The position numbers and the translations under genes were made by a program. The notes beneath the pieces are model-generated. The model searched no databases and was not told the DNA's origin. It was given only the letters and a program-made list of their open reading frames with translations. Below are positions 17,160-28,459 of a stretch of 64,000 bases of DNA, one piece after another. The first letter of the stretch is position 1, and each line of letters opens with the position of its first letter. The stretch is from Stutzerimonas stutzeri (GTDB lineage Bacteria; Pseudomonadota; Gammaproteobacteria; Pseudomonadales; Pseudomonadaceae): positions 1,957,001-2,021,000 of the forward strand of contig NZ_JAGQFP010000001.1 in the NCBI RefSeq assembly GCF_019090095.1. The letters run 5' to 3'.

Positions 17160-18074
17160 GTCAGATTACGCCTGCGGCCAATCCAACCTACCCGGCCCGG
17201 CCCGGCCCGGCCGGCATGGTGCTGCTTTCGTAGGATGGAATCGCCGAAGACGCTTCCGTCGTTCACCGCGCGTCGTCACATTGATCGGCCAGACACCGCA
17301 CCCGCACGCACCTCGCGACCGTCGGATTACGCCTTCGGCTAATCCAACCTACCCGGCCGGCACGGTGCTGCTTTCGTAGGATGGAATCGCCGAAGGCGCT
17401 TCCGTCGTTTACCGCGCGTGGTCACATTGATCGGCCAGACACCGCACCTGCATGCGCGCATCCCTCGCGACCGTCGGATTACGCCTTCGGCTAATCCAAC
17501 CTACCCGGCACGGCATGGTGCTGCTTTCGTAGAATGGAATCGCCGAAGGCGCTTCCGTCGTTCACCGCGCGTGGTCACATTGATCGGCCAGACACCGCAC
17601 CTGCATGCGCGCACCCTCGCGAGCGTCGGATTACGCCTGCGGCTAATTCAACCTACCCGGCCGGCACGGTGCTGCTTTCGTAGGATGGAATCGCCGAAGG
17701 CGCTTCCGTCGTTACCGCGTGTGGCGCATCGATCGATCAACACCGCACCCGCACGCACCTCGCGAGCGTCGGATTACGCCTGCGGCCAATCCAACCTACC
17801 CGGCCCGGCACGGTGCCGCTTTCGTAGGATGGAATCGCCGAAGGCGCTTCCGTCGTTCATCGATCGATCAACACCGCACCCGCACGCACTTCGCGACCGT
17901 CGGATTACGCCTGCGGCTAATCCAACCTACCCGGCCGGCACGGTGCTGCTTTCGTAGGATGGAATCGCCGAAGGCGCTTCCGTCGTTACCGGGTGTGGCG
18001 CATCGATCGATCAACACCGCACCTGCACGCACTTCGCGACCGTCGGATTACGCCTTCGCCTAATCCAACCTACG
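17160..18074. repeat. REP/BIME array, downstream part (7 units)
   Basis: Units start at about 17160, 17321, 17473, 17624, 17768, 17899 and 18042, with periods of 161, 152, 151, 144, 131 and 143 bp. Each has the GTCGGATTACGCC...AATCCAACCTAC hairpin and its inverted partner GTAGGATGGAATCGCC; the last has only the first half. The later units share a distinct linker (ATCGATCGATCAACACCGCACC), so the array grew from at least two unit types. Open frames across it have no coding character. Confidence 0.9.
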
Positions 18075-18102
18075 TTGTTTGGACGGCAAGTCAGCCCAAA
18101 CA

Positions 18103-18130
18103 AAAACGCCCTACATTGGCAGGGCGTTTT
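18103..18130 (-). terminator. Rho-independent terminator of cysD-cysNC
   Basis: AAAACGCCCT / AGGGCGTTTT, a 10-bp stem with an 8-nt loop and a T-rich end on the minus strand, 20 bp past the cysNC stop. It marks the border between the sulfate operon and the REP island. Confidence 0.88.
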
Positions 18131-18150
18131 CGCATCAACGAACGGCTCGC

Positions 18151-20049
18151 TTAGATCGCGCCACGCTTGCGCAGCAGCTCGATCACCTGCTTGGCGCCCT
18201 CTTCTACCGTCAGCGATTCGGTATCAATCACCAGATCGGCATTGCCCGGCACGTCGTAGGGGAAGGACTCGCCCGGGATATTATCGCCACCGGCTGCGTA
18301 CAAACCCTGCGGGTCACGTTGCTGGCAGGCCTGCGGGGAAGCCTGGACGTAGACGGTGATGGCCCGATCGGCCCCGATCAGCGCCTTGGCCTGCTCGCGG
18401 CCTTCGGCATCCGGCGCGACGAAAGCCGCGAGGGTGATCAGCCCCGCCTCGTTGAACTGGCGCGCCACGTGGGCGGCGCGGCGCCAGTTTTCGGTACGAC
18501 CCGCACGGTCCTGCGGCAAGCCCTTGTTCAGGTCGTGACGCAGGTTCTGTCCATCCAGCACATAGACCGCGCGCCCCATGTCGAAGAGCTTGCGCTCGAC
18601 CGCATAGGCTAGCGTGCTCTTGCCAGCGCCAGAAAGACCGGTGAACAAGACGGTCGCCGGCTGCTGGCCGAAGCGCGTCGCGCGCTCTTCGGTGGAAACG
18701 TGCGCCAGCGCGCCATGATGGCCAGATGCGCCGTGCGCGACCGGATCAGCGATGATCATGCCGGCGCCGACGGTACCGTTGGTAAGGCGATCAATGATGA
18801 TGAAGGCGCCAGTGGTGCGATTCTGCACGTAGCCATCGAGCGCGATCGGCGCGTCGAGGCTGACTTTCACGCGGCCGATTTCGTTGAGCTGCAGACTGCT
18901 GGCCGGGCCATGCTCCAGGGTGTTTACATCCACGCGGTGGGTGATGCTGGCGATGGAGCCCGGTACGTAGCTGGTGGCCCGCTTGATGTCGTATTTCTTG
19001 CCCGGCAGCATCGGCTCTTCGGCCATCCACACCAGCATGGCGTCGAAGCTGTCGGCGATACGCGGCTGGTTGTCGGCATGCACCAGCATGTCGCCACGCG
19101 ATACGTCGATCTCGTCTTCCAGCGTCAACGTGATCGCCTCGCCTGGCGTGGCCTGCTCCAGCTCGCCATCAAAGGTGACGATGGATTTGACCGTGCTGCG
19201 CTTGCCCGACGGCAGCACCACGACTTCGTCCCCCTTACGTACCACGCCGCTGGCGAGCGTGCCGGCAAAGCCGCGGAAGTTGAGGTTGGGGCGGTTGACG
19301 TATTGCACCGCGAAGCGCAGGTCATCGAAGTTGCGATCGCCGGCGATCTCGACGCTTTCGAGGATCTCCATCAGCGACTGCCCTTCGTACCAGGGCGCAC
19401 GCTCGGAGCGGTTGACCACGTTGTCGCCCTTGAGCGCCGACATCGGCACGAAGTGCAAGGACGTCGGTTGCAGCTCGATGCGCTCGGCAAAGGCCAGGTA
19501 GTCAGCCTTGATCTTTTCGAACACGGACTGATCAAAGCCCATCAGGTCCATCTTGTTGATGGCGACGACGATGTGCTTGATGCCCAGCAGCGACGTGATG
19601 AAGCTGTGGCGCTTGGTCTGCGTCTGCACACCATAGCGTGCATCGACCAGGATGATCGCAAGGTCGCAGGTCGAGGCACCGGTCGCCATGTTGCGCGTGT
19701 ACTGCTCGTGGCCGGGCGTGTCGGCGATGATGAACTTGCGCTTGGCGGTGGAGAAATAGCGGTAGGCTACATCGATGGTAATGCCTTGCTCGCGCTCGGC
19801 CTGCAGCCCGTCGACCAGCAGCGCCAGGTCGACGTCATCGCCCGTGGTGCCGGATTTTTTCGAGTCGCGGGTGATCGCCTCGAGGTGATCTTCGTAGATC
19901 ATCTTGGAGTCGTGCAGCAAACGCCCGATCAGGGTGCTCTTACCGTCGTCGACATTACCGCAGGTCAGGAAGCGCAGCAGCTCTTTGCGTTCGTGCTGGG
20001 CCAGGTACGCGAGGATGTCCTCGCTGATCAAATCAGACTGATGAGACAT
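18151..20049 (-). CDS. cysNC: Bifunctional sulfate adenylyltransferase subunit 1 / APS kinase
   Basis: 632-residue fusion. The N-terminal CysN GTPase (about 1-450) has P-loop [17 protein letters not shown] and NKMD, and couples GTP hydrolysis to APS formation with CysD. The C-terminal CysC kinase (about 455-632) has Walker [10 protein letters not shown] and phosphorylates APS to PAPS. The CysNC fusion is the normal form in Pseudomonas. It lies 11 bp after cysD in one operon. Confidence 0.97.
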   Translation of the reverse strand: MSHQSDLISEDILAYLAQHERKELLRFLTCGNVDDGKSTLIGRLLHDSKMIYEDHLEAITRDSKKSGTTGDDVDLALLVDGLQAEREQGITIDVAYRYFSTAKRKFIIADTPGHEQYTRNMATGASTCDLAIILVDARYGVQTQTKRHSFITSLLGIKHIVVAINKMDLMGFDQSVFEKIKADYLAFAERIELQPTSLHFVPMSALKGDNVVNRSERAPWYEGQSLMEILESVEIAGDRNFDDLRFAVQYVNRPNLNFRGFAGTLASGVVRKGDEVVVLPSGKRSTVKSIVTFDGELEQATPGEAITLTLEDEIDVSRGDMLVHADNQPRIADSFDAMLVWMAEEPMLPGKKYDIKRATSYVPGSIASITHRVDVNTLEHGPASSLQLNEIGRVKVSLDAPIALDGYVQNRTTGAFIIIDRLTNGTVGAGMIIADPVAHGASGHHGALAHVSTEERATRFGQQPATVLFTGLSGAGKSTLAYAVERKLFDMGRAVYVLDGQNLRHDLNKGLPQDRAGRTENWRRAAHVARQFNEAGLITLAAFVAPDAEGREQAKALIGADRAITVYVQASPQACQQRDPQGLYAAGGDNIPGESFPYDVPGNADLVIDTESLTVEEGAKQVIELLRKRGAI

Positions 20050-20060
20050 ATGCGTAATCC

Positions 20061-20978
20061 TTAGAAGTAACCCTGGCGTTTCTTTTCTTCCATCGACCCT
20101 GCGGCATCGTGATCGATGACGCGGCCCTGGCGTTCGGAGGTGCGGGTCAGGAGCATCTCCTGGATGATTTCCGGCAAGGTCGTCGCGGTGGATTCAACGG
20201 CGCCCGTCAGTGGGTAGCAGCCCAGGGTGCGGAAGCGAACCATGCGCTTCTCGATACGCGCCTTTTCCTCATCACTGAGGTGCTCGAGGATGCGCTCGTC
20301 GTCGATCATGATCAGGGTGCCGTTCTTCTCGATGACTTCGCGCTCGGCGGCGAAGTACAGCGGCACGATCGGGATCTGTTCCAGATAGATGTACTGCCAG
20401 ATATCCAGCTCGGTCCAGTTCGACAGCGGGAAGACGCGGATCGACTCGCCCTTCTTCACGTTGCCGTTGTAGACGTTCCACAGCTCCGGGCGCTGGTTCT
20501 TCGGATCCCAGCGGTGCTTGCTGTCGCGGAACGAATACACGCGCTCTTTGGCTCGCGATTTCTCTTCGTCACGCCGCGCACCGCCGAAGGCCGCATCGAA
20601 ACCGTGCTTGTCGAGCGCCTGCTTGAGGCCCTCGGTCTTCATGATGTCGGTGTGCTTGGCACTGCCATGGGTAAAGGGGTTGATGTTCTGCGCAACGCCG
20701 TCCGGATTGATGTGAGTGATCAGATCCAGATCCATTTCGTTGACCATCTTCTCGCGGAAGCGGTACATCTCCTGGAACTTCCAACGGGTATCGACGTGCA
20801 TCACTGGGAACGGCAGGCGACCGGGAAAGAAGGCCTTGCGGGCCAGGTGCAGCATCACGGCCGAGTCCTTGCCGATGGAATAGAGCATCACCGGGTTGTC
20901 GAATTCGGCGGCCACCTCACGGATGATGTGGATGCTTTCCGCCTCCAGCTGTTTCAGATGCGTCAGTTTGTCGACCAT
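20061..20978 (-). CDS. cysD: Sulfate adenylyltransferase subunit 2
   Basis: 305-residue PP-loop ATP pyrophosphatase ([17 protein letters not shown], near residue 36). It forms APS from sulfate and ATP, with CysN as the GTPase partner. The conserved C-terminal segment [11 protein letters not shown] is present. It is first in the cysD-cysNC operon; a plausible sigma70 promoter lies about 70-100 bp upstream, where CysB would act in related organisms. Confidence 0.97.
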   Translation of the reverse strand: MVDKLTHLKQLEAESIHIIREVAAEFDNPVMLYSIGKDSAVMLHLARKAFFPGRLPFPVMHVDTRWKFQEMYRFREKMVNEMDLDLITHINPDGVAQNINPFTHGSAKHTDIMKTEGLKQALDKHGFDAAFGGARRDEEKSRAKERVYSFRDSKHRWDPKNQRPELWNVYNGNVKKGESIRVFPLSNWTELDIWQYIYLEQIPIVPLYFAAEREVIEKNGTLIMIDDERILEHLSDEEKARIEKRMVRFRTLGCYPLTGAVESTATTLPEIIQEMLLTRTSERQGRVIDHDAAGSMEEKKRQGYF

Positions 20979-21048
20979 GGCTACTCACGAATTTGCAGGT
21001 GGACGGCCGGCACGGCCGGAACGAGGCGCAACTTTACCACGGCACAAA

Positions 21049-21077
21049 ATTCTAATCAGGGCGCCTTTTAGATCTAA
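21049..21077 (-). promoter_or_regulatory. Predicted promoter of cysD-cysNC
   Basis: Minus-strand TTAGAT, 17-bp spacer, TAGAAT, about 70 bp before the cysD ATG. The poor -35 box fits an activator-dependent promoter such as a CysB target. No CysB site was identified. Confidence 0.45.
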
Positions 21078-21153
21078 ATGCTCTAGCTTTATGCCGACGC
21101 AACAGTGCGCTAGCGTCCTGCTGGACGCCTGCGTCTGCGTTCATCCATTGGCG

Positions 21154-21912
21154 TCAGGCCGGGTTGGGGCAGTCGATGAAGAGGTGCTCGACGGCGAAGC
21201 GCTTCGCCAGGTAGTCGCCGAGTGCTTGGACGCCGTAACGCTCGGTGGCATGGTGGCCGGCCGCAAAGAAACTCAAGCCGTTTTCGCGGGCAATGTGCAC
21301 GGTGGGCTCCGACACCTCTCCGGTCAGATAGGCATCCACGCCCGCCGCGACAGCCTGATCGATATAGCCCTGGGCGCCACCCGTGCACCAGGCGATACGC
21401 CCGATGGGGCCGCGACCTTCGATCATCAGCGGTTCACGCCCGAGCACCGCCTGTACCCGCTGCATGAACTCAGCCGGCGCAAGCGGCGTTTCGAGCGAAC
21501 CAACGAGACCGACCGAACGCGGGTTGTCAGGCTCCAGCGGCCCCTCGACGAGCAAGCCGAGCCTGCGTGCCAGCTGGACGTTGTTGCCCACCTCGGGGTG
21601 CACATCGAGCGGCAGGTGATAAGCGAGCAGACTGATGTCGTTTGCCAGAAGGGTCTTCAGCCGGCGTTGCTTGATACCGACGACACGCGGGTCCTCGTTC
21701 TTCCAGAAGTAACCATGATGCACCAGCACTACATCGGCTTTCGCCTCCACCGCAGCATCGAGCAGCGCCTGGCTGGCCGTTACGCCACTGACGATGCGAC
21801 TGACCTGCGCCTTGCCCTGCACTTGTAATCCGTTCGGGCAGTAATCGGCGATCTTGGCGGTATTCAGATAGCGATCGGCCTCTTGGACCAGGGCACTCAG
21901 CGCAACGGCCAT
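21154..21912 (-). CDS. ybgI: Nif3-like dinuclear metal centre hexameric protein
   Basis: 252-residue NIF3/YbgI-family protein. The metal-binding histidines are visible in VHHGYFWKNED (about residue 64) and in AAGHHATERYG (about 217), with an acidic residue near the latter. Members form toroidal hexamers with a di-metal site; a GTP cyclohydrolase-like hydrolase activity has been proposed, but the role is not settled. It diverges from algW. Confidence 0.88.
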   Translation of the reverse strand: MAVALSALVQEADRYLNTAKIADYCPNGLQVQGKAQVSRIVSGVTASQALLDAAVEAKADVVLVHHGYFWKNEDPRVVGIKQRRLKTLLANDISLLAYHLPLDVHPEVGNNVQLARRLGLLVEGPLEPDNPRSVGLVGSLETPLAPAEFMQRVQAVLGREPLMIEGRGPIGRIAWCTGGAQGYIDQAVAAGVDAYLTGEVSEPTVHIARENGLSFFAAGHHATERYGVQALGDYLAKRFAVEHLFIDCPNPA

Positions 21913-22031
21913 GCAAAATATCCTCTACGAGAAAAAACGGTGTCGGGCAATGGCGGGACGACCGATCGCCGCTGTGCCGCGGCCGTCGTTCGGGTGCAGC
22001 CGACGGTGTCGCAGATTCCCCACCGGCAAGG

Positions 22032-22059
22032 CTGCAATTCGTCGCCAGCTTCGTATAAT
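22032..22059 (+). promoter_or_regulatory. Predicted sigma70 promoter of algW
   Basis: CTGCAA, 16-bp spacer, consensus TATAAT, about 60 bp before the algW ATG. Confidence 0.5.
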
Positions 22060-22116
22060 GCCGCCACCTTAAGGGGCGCTATAGCCCTTCGCAACCTATC
22101 CGGACTCTCAATCGCG

Positions 22117-23274
22117 ATGATCAATGCCCTGCGTTTCCTTGGCTGGCCGTTGCTCGTGGGCTTGCTGGTGGCCCTGCTGATCATGCAGCGTTACCCACAC
22201 CTGGTGGGCCTGAGCAGCGAGCCGGAATACCGCCTGCAACAAGCCCCCTTGGTCGGCATACCGCAGCAGGGCCCCTACTCCTACGCCAACGCCGTGAGCA
22301 GCGCAGCGCCCGCGGTGGCGAATCTCTACACCACCAAGGTCATCGATAACTCGAGCCAGCCACCAGCGCTCAAGGATGACCCGCTGTTCCGTCGGTTCTA
22401 TGGCGACAACCTGCCCCGCCAGCGCCGCATGGAGTCGAGCCTGGGCTCAGCGGTGATCATGAGCCCGGAAGGCTATCTGCTGACCAACAACCACGTCACG
22501 GCAAACGCCGAGCAGATCGTCGTGGCCTTGCGTGACGGGAGAGAAACCCTCGCCCGGGTTATCGGCAGCGATCCGGAGACCGATCTTGCCGTACTGAAGA
22601 TCGACCTTGCCGATCTGCCGGCCATTACCATTGGCCGCTCGGATGGCATCCGCATCGGCGACGTGACGCTGGCGATCGGTAATCCGTTCGGCGTAGGCCA
22701 GACCGTGACGATGGGCATCATCAGCGCCACAGGCCGCAACCAGCTGGGCCTCAACACCTACGAAGATTTCATCCAGACGGATGCCGCAATCAACCGCGGC
22801 AACTCGGGCGGCGCACTCGTCGATACCGCAGGCCATCTGATTGGCATCAACACAGCGATCATCTCCGAGTCGGGCGGCTCACAGGGCATCGGCTTCGCGA
22901 TTCCGGTCAAGCTGGCCATGGATGTGATGCGATCCATCGTCGAACACGGCCAGGTGATTCGCGGCTGGCTCGGCGTGGAAGTGCAGTCGCTGACGCCGGA
23001 ACTGGCGGAATCGTTTGGCCAAGCGGGCCGAGGCGGGATTGTCGTCGCCGGCGTCTATCGCGATGGCCCGGCTGAACGTGCCGGCCTGCTGCCGGGCGAC
23101 CTGATTCTCAGCATCGACGGCAAGCCAGCCAGCGATGGCCGTAGCTCGATGAACCAGGTCGCACGCGTGCAACCTGGCGACAAGATCGATATCGACATCC
23201 TGCGTAACGGCAAGCCGCTGACGCTAACCGCCGAGGTCGGCATGCGGCCGCTGGTAGAGAAGACGCCTCAATAA
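22117..23274 (+). CDS. algW: Periplasmic site-1 protease AlgW (DegS-like)
   Basis: 385-residue membrane-anchored serine protease. It has an N-terminal helix (about 8-24), a trypsin-like domain with H126 (TNNHV), D156 (ETDLAV) and S230 (GNSGGAL), and a single PDZ domain (about 285-375). In Pseudomonas AlgW senses misfolded outer-membrane protein C-termini and cuts MucA, releasing the sigma factor AlgU for envelope stress and alginate. The ATG at 22117 gives MINALRFLGWPLLVG, matching the family; longer frames start inside the intergenic region. It stands alone, with its own promoter and terminator. Confidence 0.95.
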   Translation: MINALRFLGWPLLVGLLVALLIMQRYPHLVGLSSEPEYRLQQAPLVGIPQQGPYSYANAVSSAAPAVANLYTTKVIDNSSQPPALKDDPLFRRFYGDNLPRQRRMESSLGSAVIMSPEGYLLTNNHVTANAEQIVVALRDGRETLARVIGSDPETDLAVLKIDLADLPAITIGRSDGIRIGDVTLAIGNPFGVGQTVTMGIISATGRNQLGLNTYEDFIQTDAAINRGNSGGALVDTAGHLIGINTAIISESGGSQGIGFAIPVKLAMDVMRSIVEHGQVIRGWLGVEVQSLTPELAESFGQAGRGGIVVAGVYRDGPAERAGLLPGDLILSIDGKPASDGRSSMNQVARVQPGDKIDIDILRNGKPLTLTAEVGMRPLVEKTPQ

Positions 23275-23281
23275 CACCTGA

Positions 23282-23317
23282 GCCCGCCCAGAGCAGTTGC
23301 GCTGGTGCGGGCCTTTC
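23282..23317 (+). terminator. Probable terminator after algW
   Basis: GCCCGC-CCAG-A-GCA / TGC-G-CTGG-T-GCGGGC folds into a long, nearly continuous hairpin, followed by CTTTC. The T tract is short, so its efficiency is uncertain. Confidence 0.6.
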
Positions 23318-23416
23318 GCGTGACATCGCCCAACGCCTCGCCGATAGGCCGTCGCGGCGAAGCCTTTGCTGCACTGAGCGCACAGCGAATTGCGCTTCGC
23401 CGTGAGCGGCGCGCCG

Positions 23417-24472
23417 TTAGCAGAGCCCCTTCAATGCGTCCAGCAATGCCTGGTTTTGTTCCGGTGCCCCGATGGTGATGCGCAGGAACTGATCGATGCG
23501 CGGCTGCTTGAAGTGCCGCACGATGATGCCCTGCTCACGCAGGCTGGCTGCCAGGCGCGCAGCATCCTGTTGCCGATGGCGAGCGAAGATGAAGTTCGCG
23601 GCCGATGGCAGCACCTCGAAACCCAGCGCCTGCATGGCCGCGACCACCGTTTCGCGACTGGCGATCACCTGGCTGCAGGTCTGCTCGAAGTACTCGCGGT
23701 CCTCGAACGCCGCGCTCGCACCTGCGATGGCGATGCGATCCAGCGGGTAGGAGTTGAAGCTGTTCTTGATGCGCTCCAGCGCTTCGATCAGGTCTGGGTG
23801 ACCTACCGCCAGACCGACCCGCAACCCTGCCAACGAACGCGATTTCGACAGGGTCTGGGTGACCAGCAGATTCGCGTAACGATCCACCAGCGCAATGGCC
23901 GAGGTGCCACCGAAATCGATATAGGCTTCATCGACCAGCACGACGGAATCCGGATTGGCCTGCAGCAACCGCTCAATTGCATCCAGCGCCAGCAGGCAAC
24001 CCGTCGGCGCATTGGGATTGGGGAAGATGATGCCGCCGTTCGGACGGGCATAATCGGCCACGTCGATCTGGAAGCGATCGTCCAATGCGATCGCCTCGTA
24101 CGTGATGCCATACAAACCGCAATAAACCGGATAAAAGCTGTACGTCACGTCCGGAAACAGCAGTGGCTTGCCATGCTGGAAGAGCCCATGAAAGGCATGG
24201 GCAAGGACCTCGTCGGACCCATTGCCGACGAATACCTGCGCTGGCTGCACGCCGTAATAATCGGCGACTGCGCGCTTGAGGCGCTCGCCGTTGGGGTCCG
24301 GATACAGCCGTAAACTATCGCCTAGTTCAGCCTGCATCGCCGCGATGGCCCTTGGCGAGGGGCCATAGGGGTTCTCGTTGGTGTTGAGTTTGACCAGTTT
24401 GGCCAGCTTCGGCTGCTCTCCCGGCACATAGGGCACCAGGTCCTTGACGAAGGGGCTCCAGAATCTGCTCAT
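23417..24472 (-). CDS. hisC: Histidinol-phosphate aminotransferase
   Basis: 351-residue class I/II PLP aminotransferase making histidinol phosphate from imidazole acetol phosphate. The PLP lysine is in [14 protein letters not shown], and the N-terminal [11 protein letters not shown] motif is typical of HisC. It is last in a murA-hisG-hisD-hisC run and is separated from hisD by two hairpin repeats. GAGG-type bases precede the ATG. Confidence 0.94.
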   Translation of the reverse strand: MSRFWSPFVKDLVPYVPGEQPKLAKLVKLNTNENPYGPSPRAIAAMQAELGDSLRLYPDPNGERLKRAVADYYGVQPAQVFVGNGSDEVLAHAFHGLFQHGKPLLFPDVTYSFYPVYCGLYGITYEAIALDDRFQIDVADYARPNGGIIFPNPNAPTGCLLALDAIERLLQANPDSVVLVDEAYIDFGGTSAIALVDRYANLLVTQTLSKSRSLAGLRVGLAVGHPDLIEALERIKNSFNSYPLDRIAIAGASAAFEDREYFEQTCSQVIASRETVVAAMQALGFEVLPSAANFIFARHRQQDAARLAASLREQGIIVRHFKQPRIDQFLRITIGAPEQNQALLDALKGLC

Positions 24473-24510
24473 CCGCCCTTCTCTCCTCGAATGTGGTCGG
24501 TTTGCCGTAG

Positions 24511-24583
24511 GGTGGAAAACCGCGAAGCGTTTTCCACCACGTGACGTCAGGTGGACAAGGCCTGCGGCCGTTTTCCACCTGAC
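24511..24583. repeat. Two REP-like hairpins between hisD and hisC
   Basis: Hairpin one (24511-24538) pairs GGTGGAAAAC with GTTTTCCACC. Hairpin two (24546-24583) pairs GTCAGGTGGA with TCCACCTGAC and has an inner GGCC stem. Neither has a T run. Both lie inside the his transcript, where such elements often stabilise upstream mRNA. The sequence differs from the RAYT-linked REPs of this window. Confidence 0.75.
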
Positions 24584-24586
24584 GAC

Positions 24587-25894
24587 TTACTTGATCCGGT
24601 ACTCGGCACTGCGCGCGTGCGCGGTGAGGGATTCGCCACGGGCCAGCACTGACGCGATCTTGCCCAGTTCGGAGGCACCTTCGGCCGAGCAATTGATGAT
24701 CGAGGAGCGCTTCTGGAAGTCGTACACCCCCAACGGCGACGAGAAACGTGCCGTGCCGGACGTGGGCAGGACGTGGTTGGGCCCGGCGCAATAGTCGCCC
24801 AGTGCCTCGGCGGTGTAGCGCCCCATGAAGATCGCGCCCGCGTGGCGAATGTGCGGCAGCCATTGCTCGGGATCAGCCACGGACAGCTCGAGGTGTTCGG
24901 GGGCAATGCGATTGGCGACATCCACAGCCTGCTGCATGTCGGCCACCTGAATCAGCGCGCCGCGACCCTGCAGCGAGGCGCGGGCGATATCGCTGCGCTC
25001 GAGGCTAGGCAACAGACGCGCAATGCTCTCGGCCACCCGGTCGAGAAATGCAGCATCGGGGCTGACGAGGATGGACTGAGCGTCTTCGTCGTGCTCGGCC
25101 TGGGAGAACAGGTCCATGGCGATCCAGTCGGGGTCGGTCTGGCCGTCGCAAACCACCAGGATTTCCGAAGGGCCGGCGATCATGTCGATCCCAACCTTGC
25201 CGAACACGTGGCGCTTGGCCGTGGCGACATAGATATTGCCCGGCCCGACGATCTTGTCCACCGGCGGCACGCTTTCGGTACCGTAGGCAAGCGCGGCGAC
25301 CGCCTGGGCACCGCCGATGGTGAAGACTCGATCGACACCGGCGATGCAGGCCGCCGCCAACACCAGTTCGTTGACCTCGCCACGCGGCGTGGGGACCACC
25401 ATGACCACTTCCGGTACGCCGGCGACCTTGGCGGGAATGGCGTTCATCAGAACCGAAGACGGGTACGACGCCTTGCCGCCGGGCACGTAAAGCCCTGCGC
25501 GATCGAGCGGTGTGACTTTCTGGCCCAGCACCGTGCCGTCGGCTTCGGTGTAGGTCCATGAGTCCTGCTTCTGGCGCTCGTGATAGACGCGGACCCGCTC
25601 CGCCGCGGCCTCCAGCGCCTGGCGCTGAGCGGCGGTGATGCGCTCGAGCGCCAACTCGAGGCGCTCACGCGGCAGGATCAGATCAGCCATGGACGCCACG
25701 TCGAGGCCGTCGAATCGCTGTGTCAGCTCGACCAAAGCAGCATCGCCGCGCTGACGCACGGCCTGGATGATTTCCAGTACACGCTGGTTCACCCCGTCAT
25801 CGGACACGCTTTCCCAGCTCAGCAGATGATCCAGATGTCTCGAGAACTCTGAATCAGCGGCATTGAGTCGGCGAATGTCGATGGGAGTGGTCAT
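24587..25894 (-). CDS. hisD: Histidinol dehydrogenase
   Basis: 435-residue zinc- and NAD-dependent enzyme oxidising histidinol to histidine in two steps. The conserved [34 protein letters not shown] and GPSEILVV segments are visible. The first possible ATG is four codons upstream; [10 protein letters not shown] at 25894 matches the family start. It belongs to the hisG-hisD-hisC run. Confidence 0.96.
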   Translation of the reverse strand: MTTPIDIRRLNAADSEFSRHLDHLLSWESVSDDGVNQRVLEIIQAVRQRGDAALVELTQRFDGLDVASMADLILPRERLELALERITAAQRQALEAAAERVRVYHERQKQDSWTYTEADGTVLGQKVTPLDRAGLYVPGGKASYPSSVLMNAIPAKVAGVPEVVMVVPTPRGEVNELVLAAACIAGVDRVFTIGGAQAVAALAYGTESVPPVDKIVGPGNIYVATAKRHVFGKVGIDMIAGPSEILVVCDGQTDPDWIAMDLFSQAEHDEDAQSILVSPDAAFLDRVAESIARLLPSLERSDIARASLQGRGALIQVADMQQAVDVANRIAPEHLELSVADPEQWLPHIRHAGAIFMGRYTAEALGDYCAGPNHVLPTSGTARFSSPLGVYDFQKRSSIINCSAEGASELGKIASVLARGESLTAHARSAEYRIK

Positions 25895-26013
25895 AGCGGG
25901 CCTCATGAGAGATACGTGCTGGTTTTCGGGCGCCCCTAGATTAACAAGCCAACCGCCCGGGCACCTGAGTATTTGGGCAATGACAGCTAGGCAAACCGGA
26001 TGCCCGACGAAAG

Positions 26014-26643
26014 TTAGGCCTGGTGTTCCACGGCGCTTTGCAAGGCGTCGATCAACGATTGGATACGCGCATGCTGCATTTTCATCGAGGCCTTGTTGAC
26101 CACCAGTCGCGAGCTGATCATGGCGATCAGTTCCTGCGGCTCCAGACCGTTGGCCCGCAACGTGTTACCGGTGTCGACGACGTCGATGATCTTGTCGGCC
26201 AGGCCTACCAGAGGCGCCAGTTCCATGGAGCCGTAGAGCTTGATGATATCGACCTGACGACCTTGCTCGGCGTAGTAGCGCTTGGCGACGTTGACGAACT
26301 TGGTCGCGACCCGCAGGCGCCCCTTAGGCTCGGGCGCACCCACCTTGCCGGCAGTCATCAGCTTGCAGTTGGCGATTTTCAGGTCCAGCGGCTCATAGAG
26401 CCCCTGGCCGCCGTATTCCATCAGCACGTCCTTGCCGGCCACGCCGAGATCGGCGGCGCCATGCTCGACGTAAGTCGGCACGTCAGTGGCACGCACGATC
26501 AGCAGGCGGACGTCATCCTGGGTGGTGGGGATGATCAGCTTGCGGCTTTTTTCCGGATTCTCGGTAGGAACGATCCCAGCTGCCGCCAGCAGCGGCAGGG
26601 TGTCGTCGAGGATACGGCCTTTGGACAGGGCAATGGTGAGCAT
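26014..26643 (-). CDS. hisG: ATP phosphoribosyltransferase, short form
   Basis: 209-residue catalytic HisG lacking the C-terminal regulatory domain. It catalyses the first step of histidine synthesis from ATP and PRPP; the PRPP loop reads [13 protein letters not shown]. Short HisG enzymes work as octamers with HisZ, which is not in this window, so a hisZ gene is expected elsewhere. It sits between murA and hisD, as in other pseudomonads. Confidence 0.95.
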   Translation of the reverse strand: MLTIALSKGRILDDTLPLLAAAGIVPTENPEKSRKLIIPTTQDDVRLLIVRATDVPTYVEHGAADLGVAGKDVLMEYGGQGLYEPLDLKIANCKLMTAGKVGAPEPKGRLRVATKFVNVAKRYYAEQGRQVDIIKLYGSMELAPLVGLADKIIDVVDTGNTLRANGLEPQELIAMISSRLVVNKASMKMQHARIQSLIDALQSAVEHQA

Positions 26644-26757
26644 GGACGGTTATTCCTTGAAGCCTGTTGTTGGCGACCTTGGCGCAGGCTTGGCGACCAG
26701 GCGCCGATCTGGGCTCAGCCGCCGGCGCGACGCAGGCGGCTGTGACGCTTGCCGATG

Positions 26758-28080
<1,323 letters not shown>

Positions 28081-28123
28081 TCAGGCCGCGCACCGGCTGA
28101 AAGATATCTGCCGCGACCGGCGA

Positions 28124-28369
28124 TCAGCTTCGCGCAAGCCAGTCGGCCCGGCTGAAGAACTTCATCGTCACGGCGTGGATGCTGCCATCGGCGATCCATG
28201 GGTTCAGATGAGCATAGATCTGCTGCTGACGTTTGACCGGACTCAACCCGGCCAGCTCATCGCTGATCACGTTCAACTGGAAGTTGCAGCCTTCGCCTTC
28301 GACTTCCACCTGGGCACCCGGAAGTTTCTCTTCCAGGAAATTCTTAACTTCTACGGCCTGCATGTTCAA
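28124..28369 (-). CDS. ibaG: BolA/IbaG family protein
   Basis: 81-residue BolA-fold protein. A conserved LSPVKRQQQIYAHLNPWI segment and the C-terminal TMKFFSRADW are present. IbaG/BolA proteins work with monothiol glutaredoxins in iron-sulfur handling and acid response. It lies between murA and the psiE-like gene. Confidence 0.9.
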   Translation of the reverse strand: MNMQAVEVKNFLEEKLPGAQVEVEGEGCNFQLNVISDELAGLSPVKRQQQIYAHLNPWIADGSIHAVTMKFFSRADWLARS

Positions 28370-28459
28370 CCTCGATCGGCGCCGGACGCGCGCGGCCGGC
28401 CATCATACAAAAAAGCCCAGAGGCTGCGAACCCCGAACCCGCCCCGCCTGACGAACACC

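Noticed and set aside
17418..18063. Plus-strand frames of 110-180 codons in the REP island
   Set aside because: They translate repeated REP units, are internally periodic, and have no independent coding signal.
18700..20064. 454-codon plus-strand frame over cysNC
   Set aside because: Shadow of cysNC caused by high GC third positions; no ribosome site or family features.
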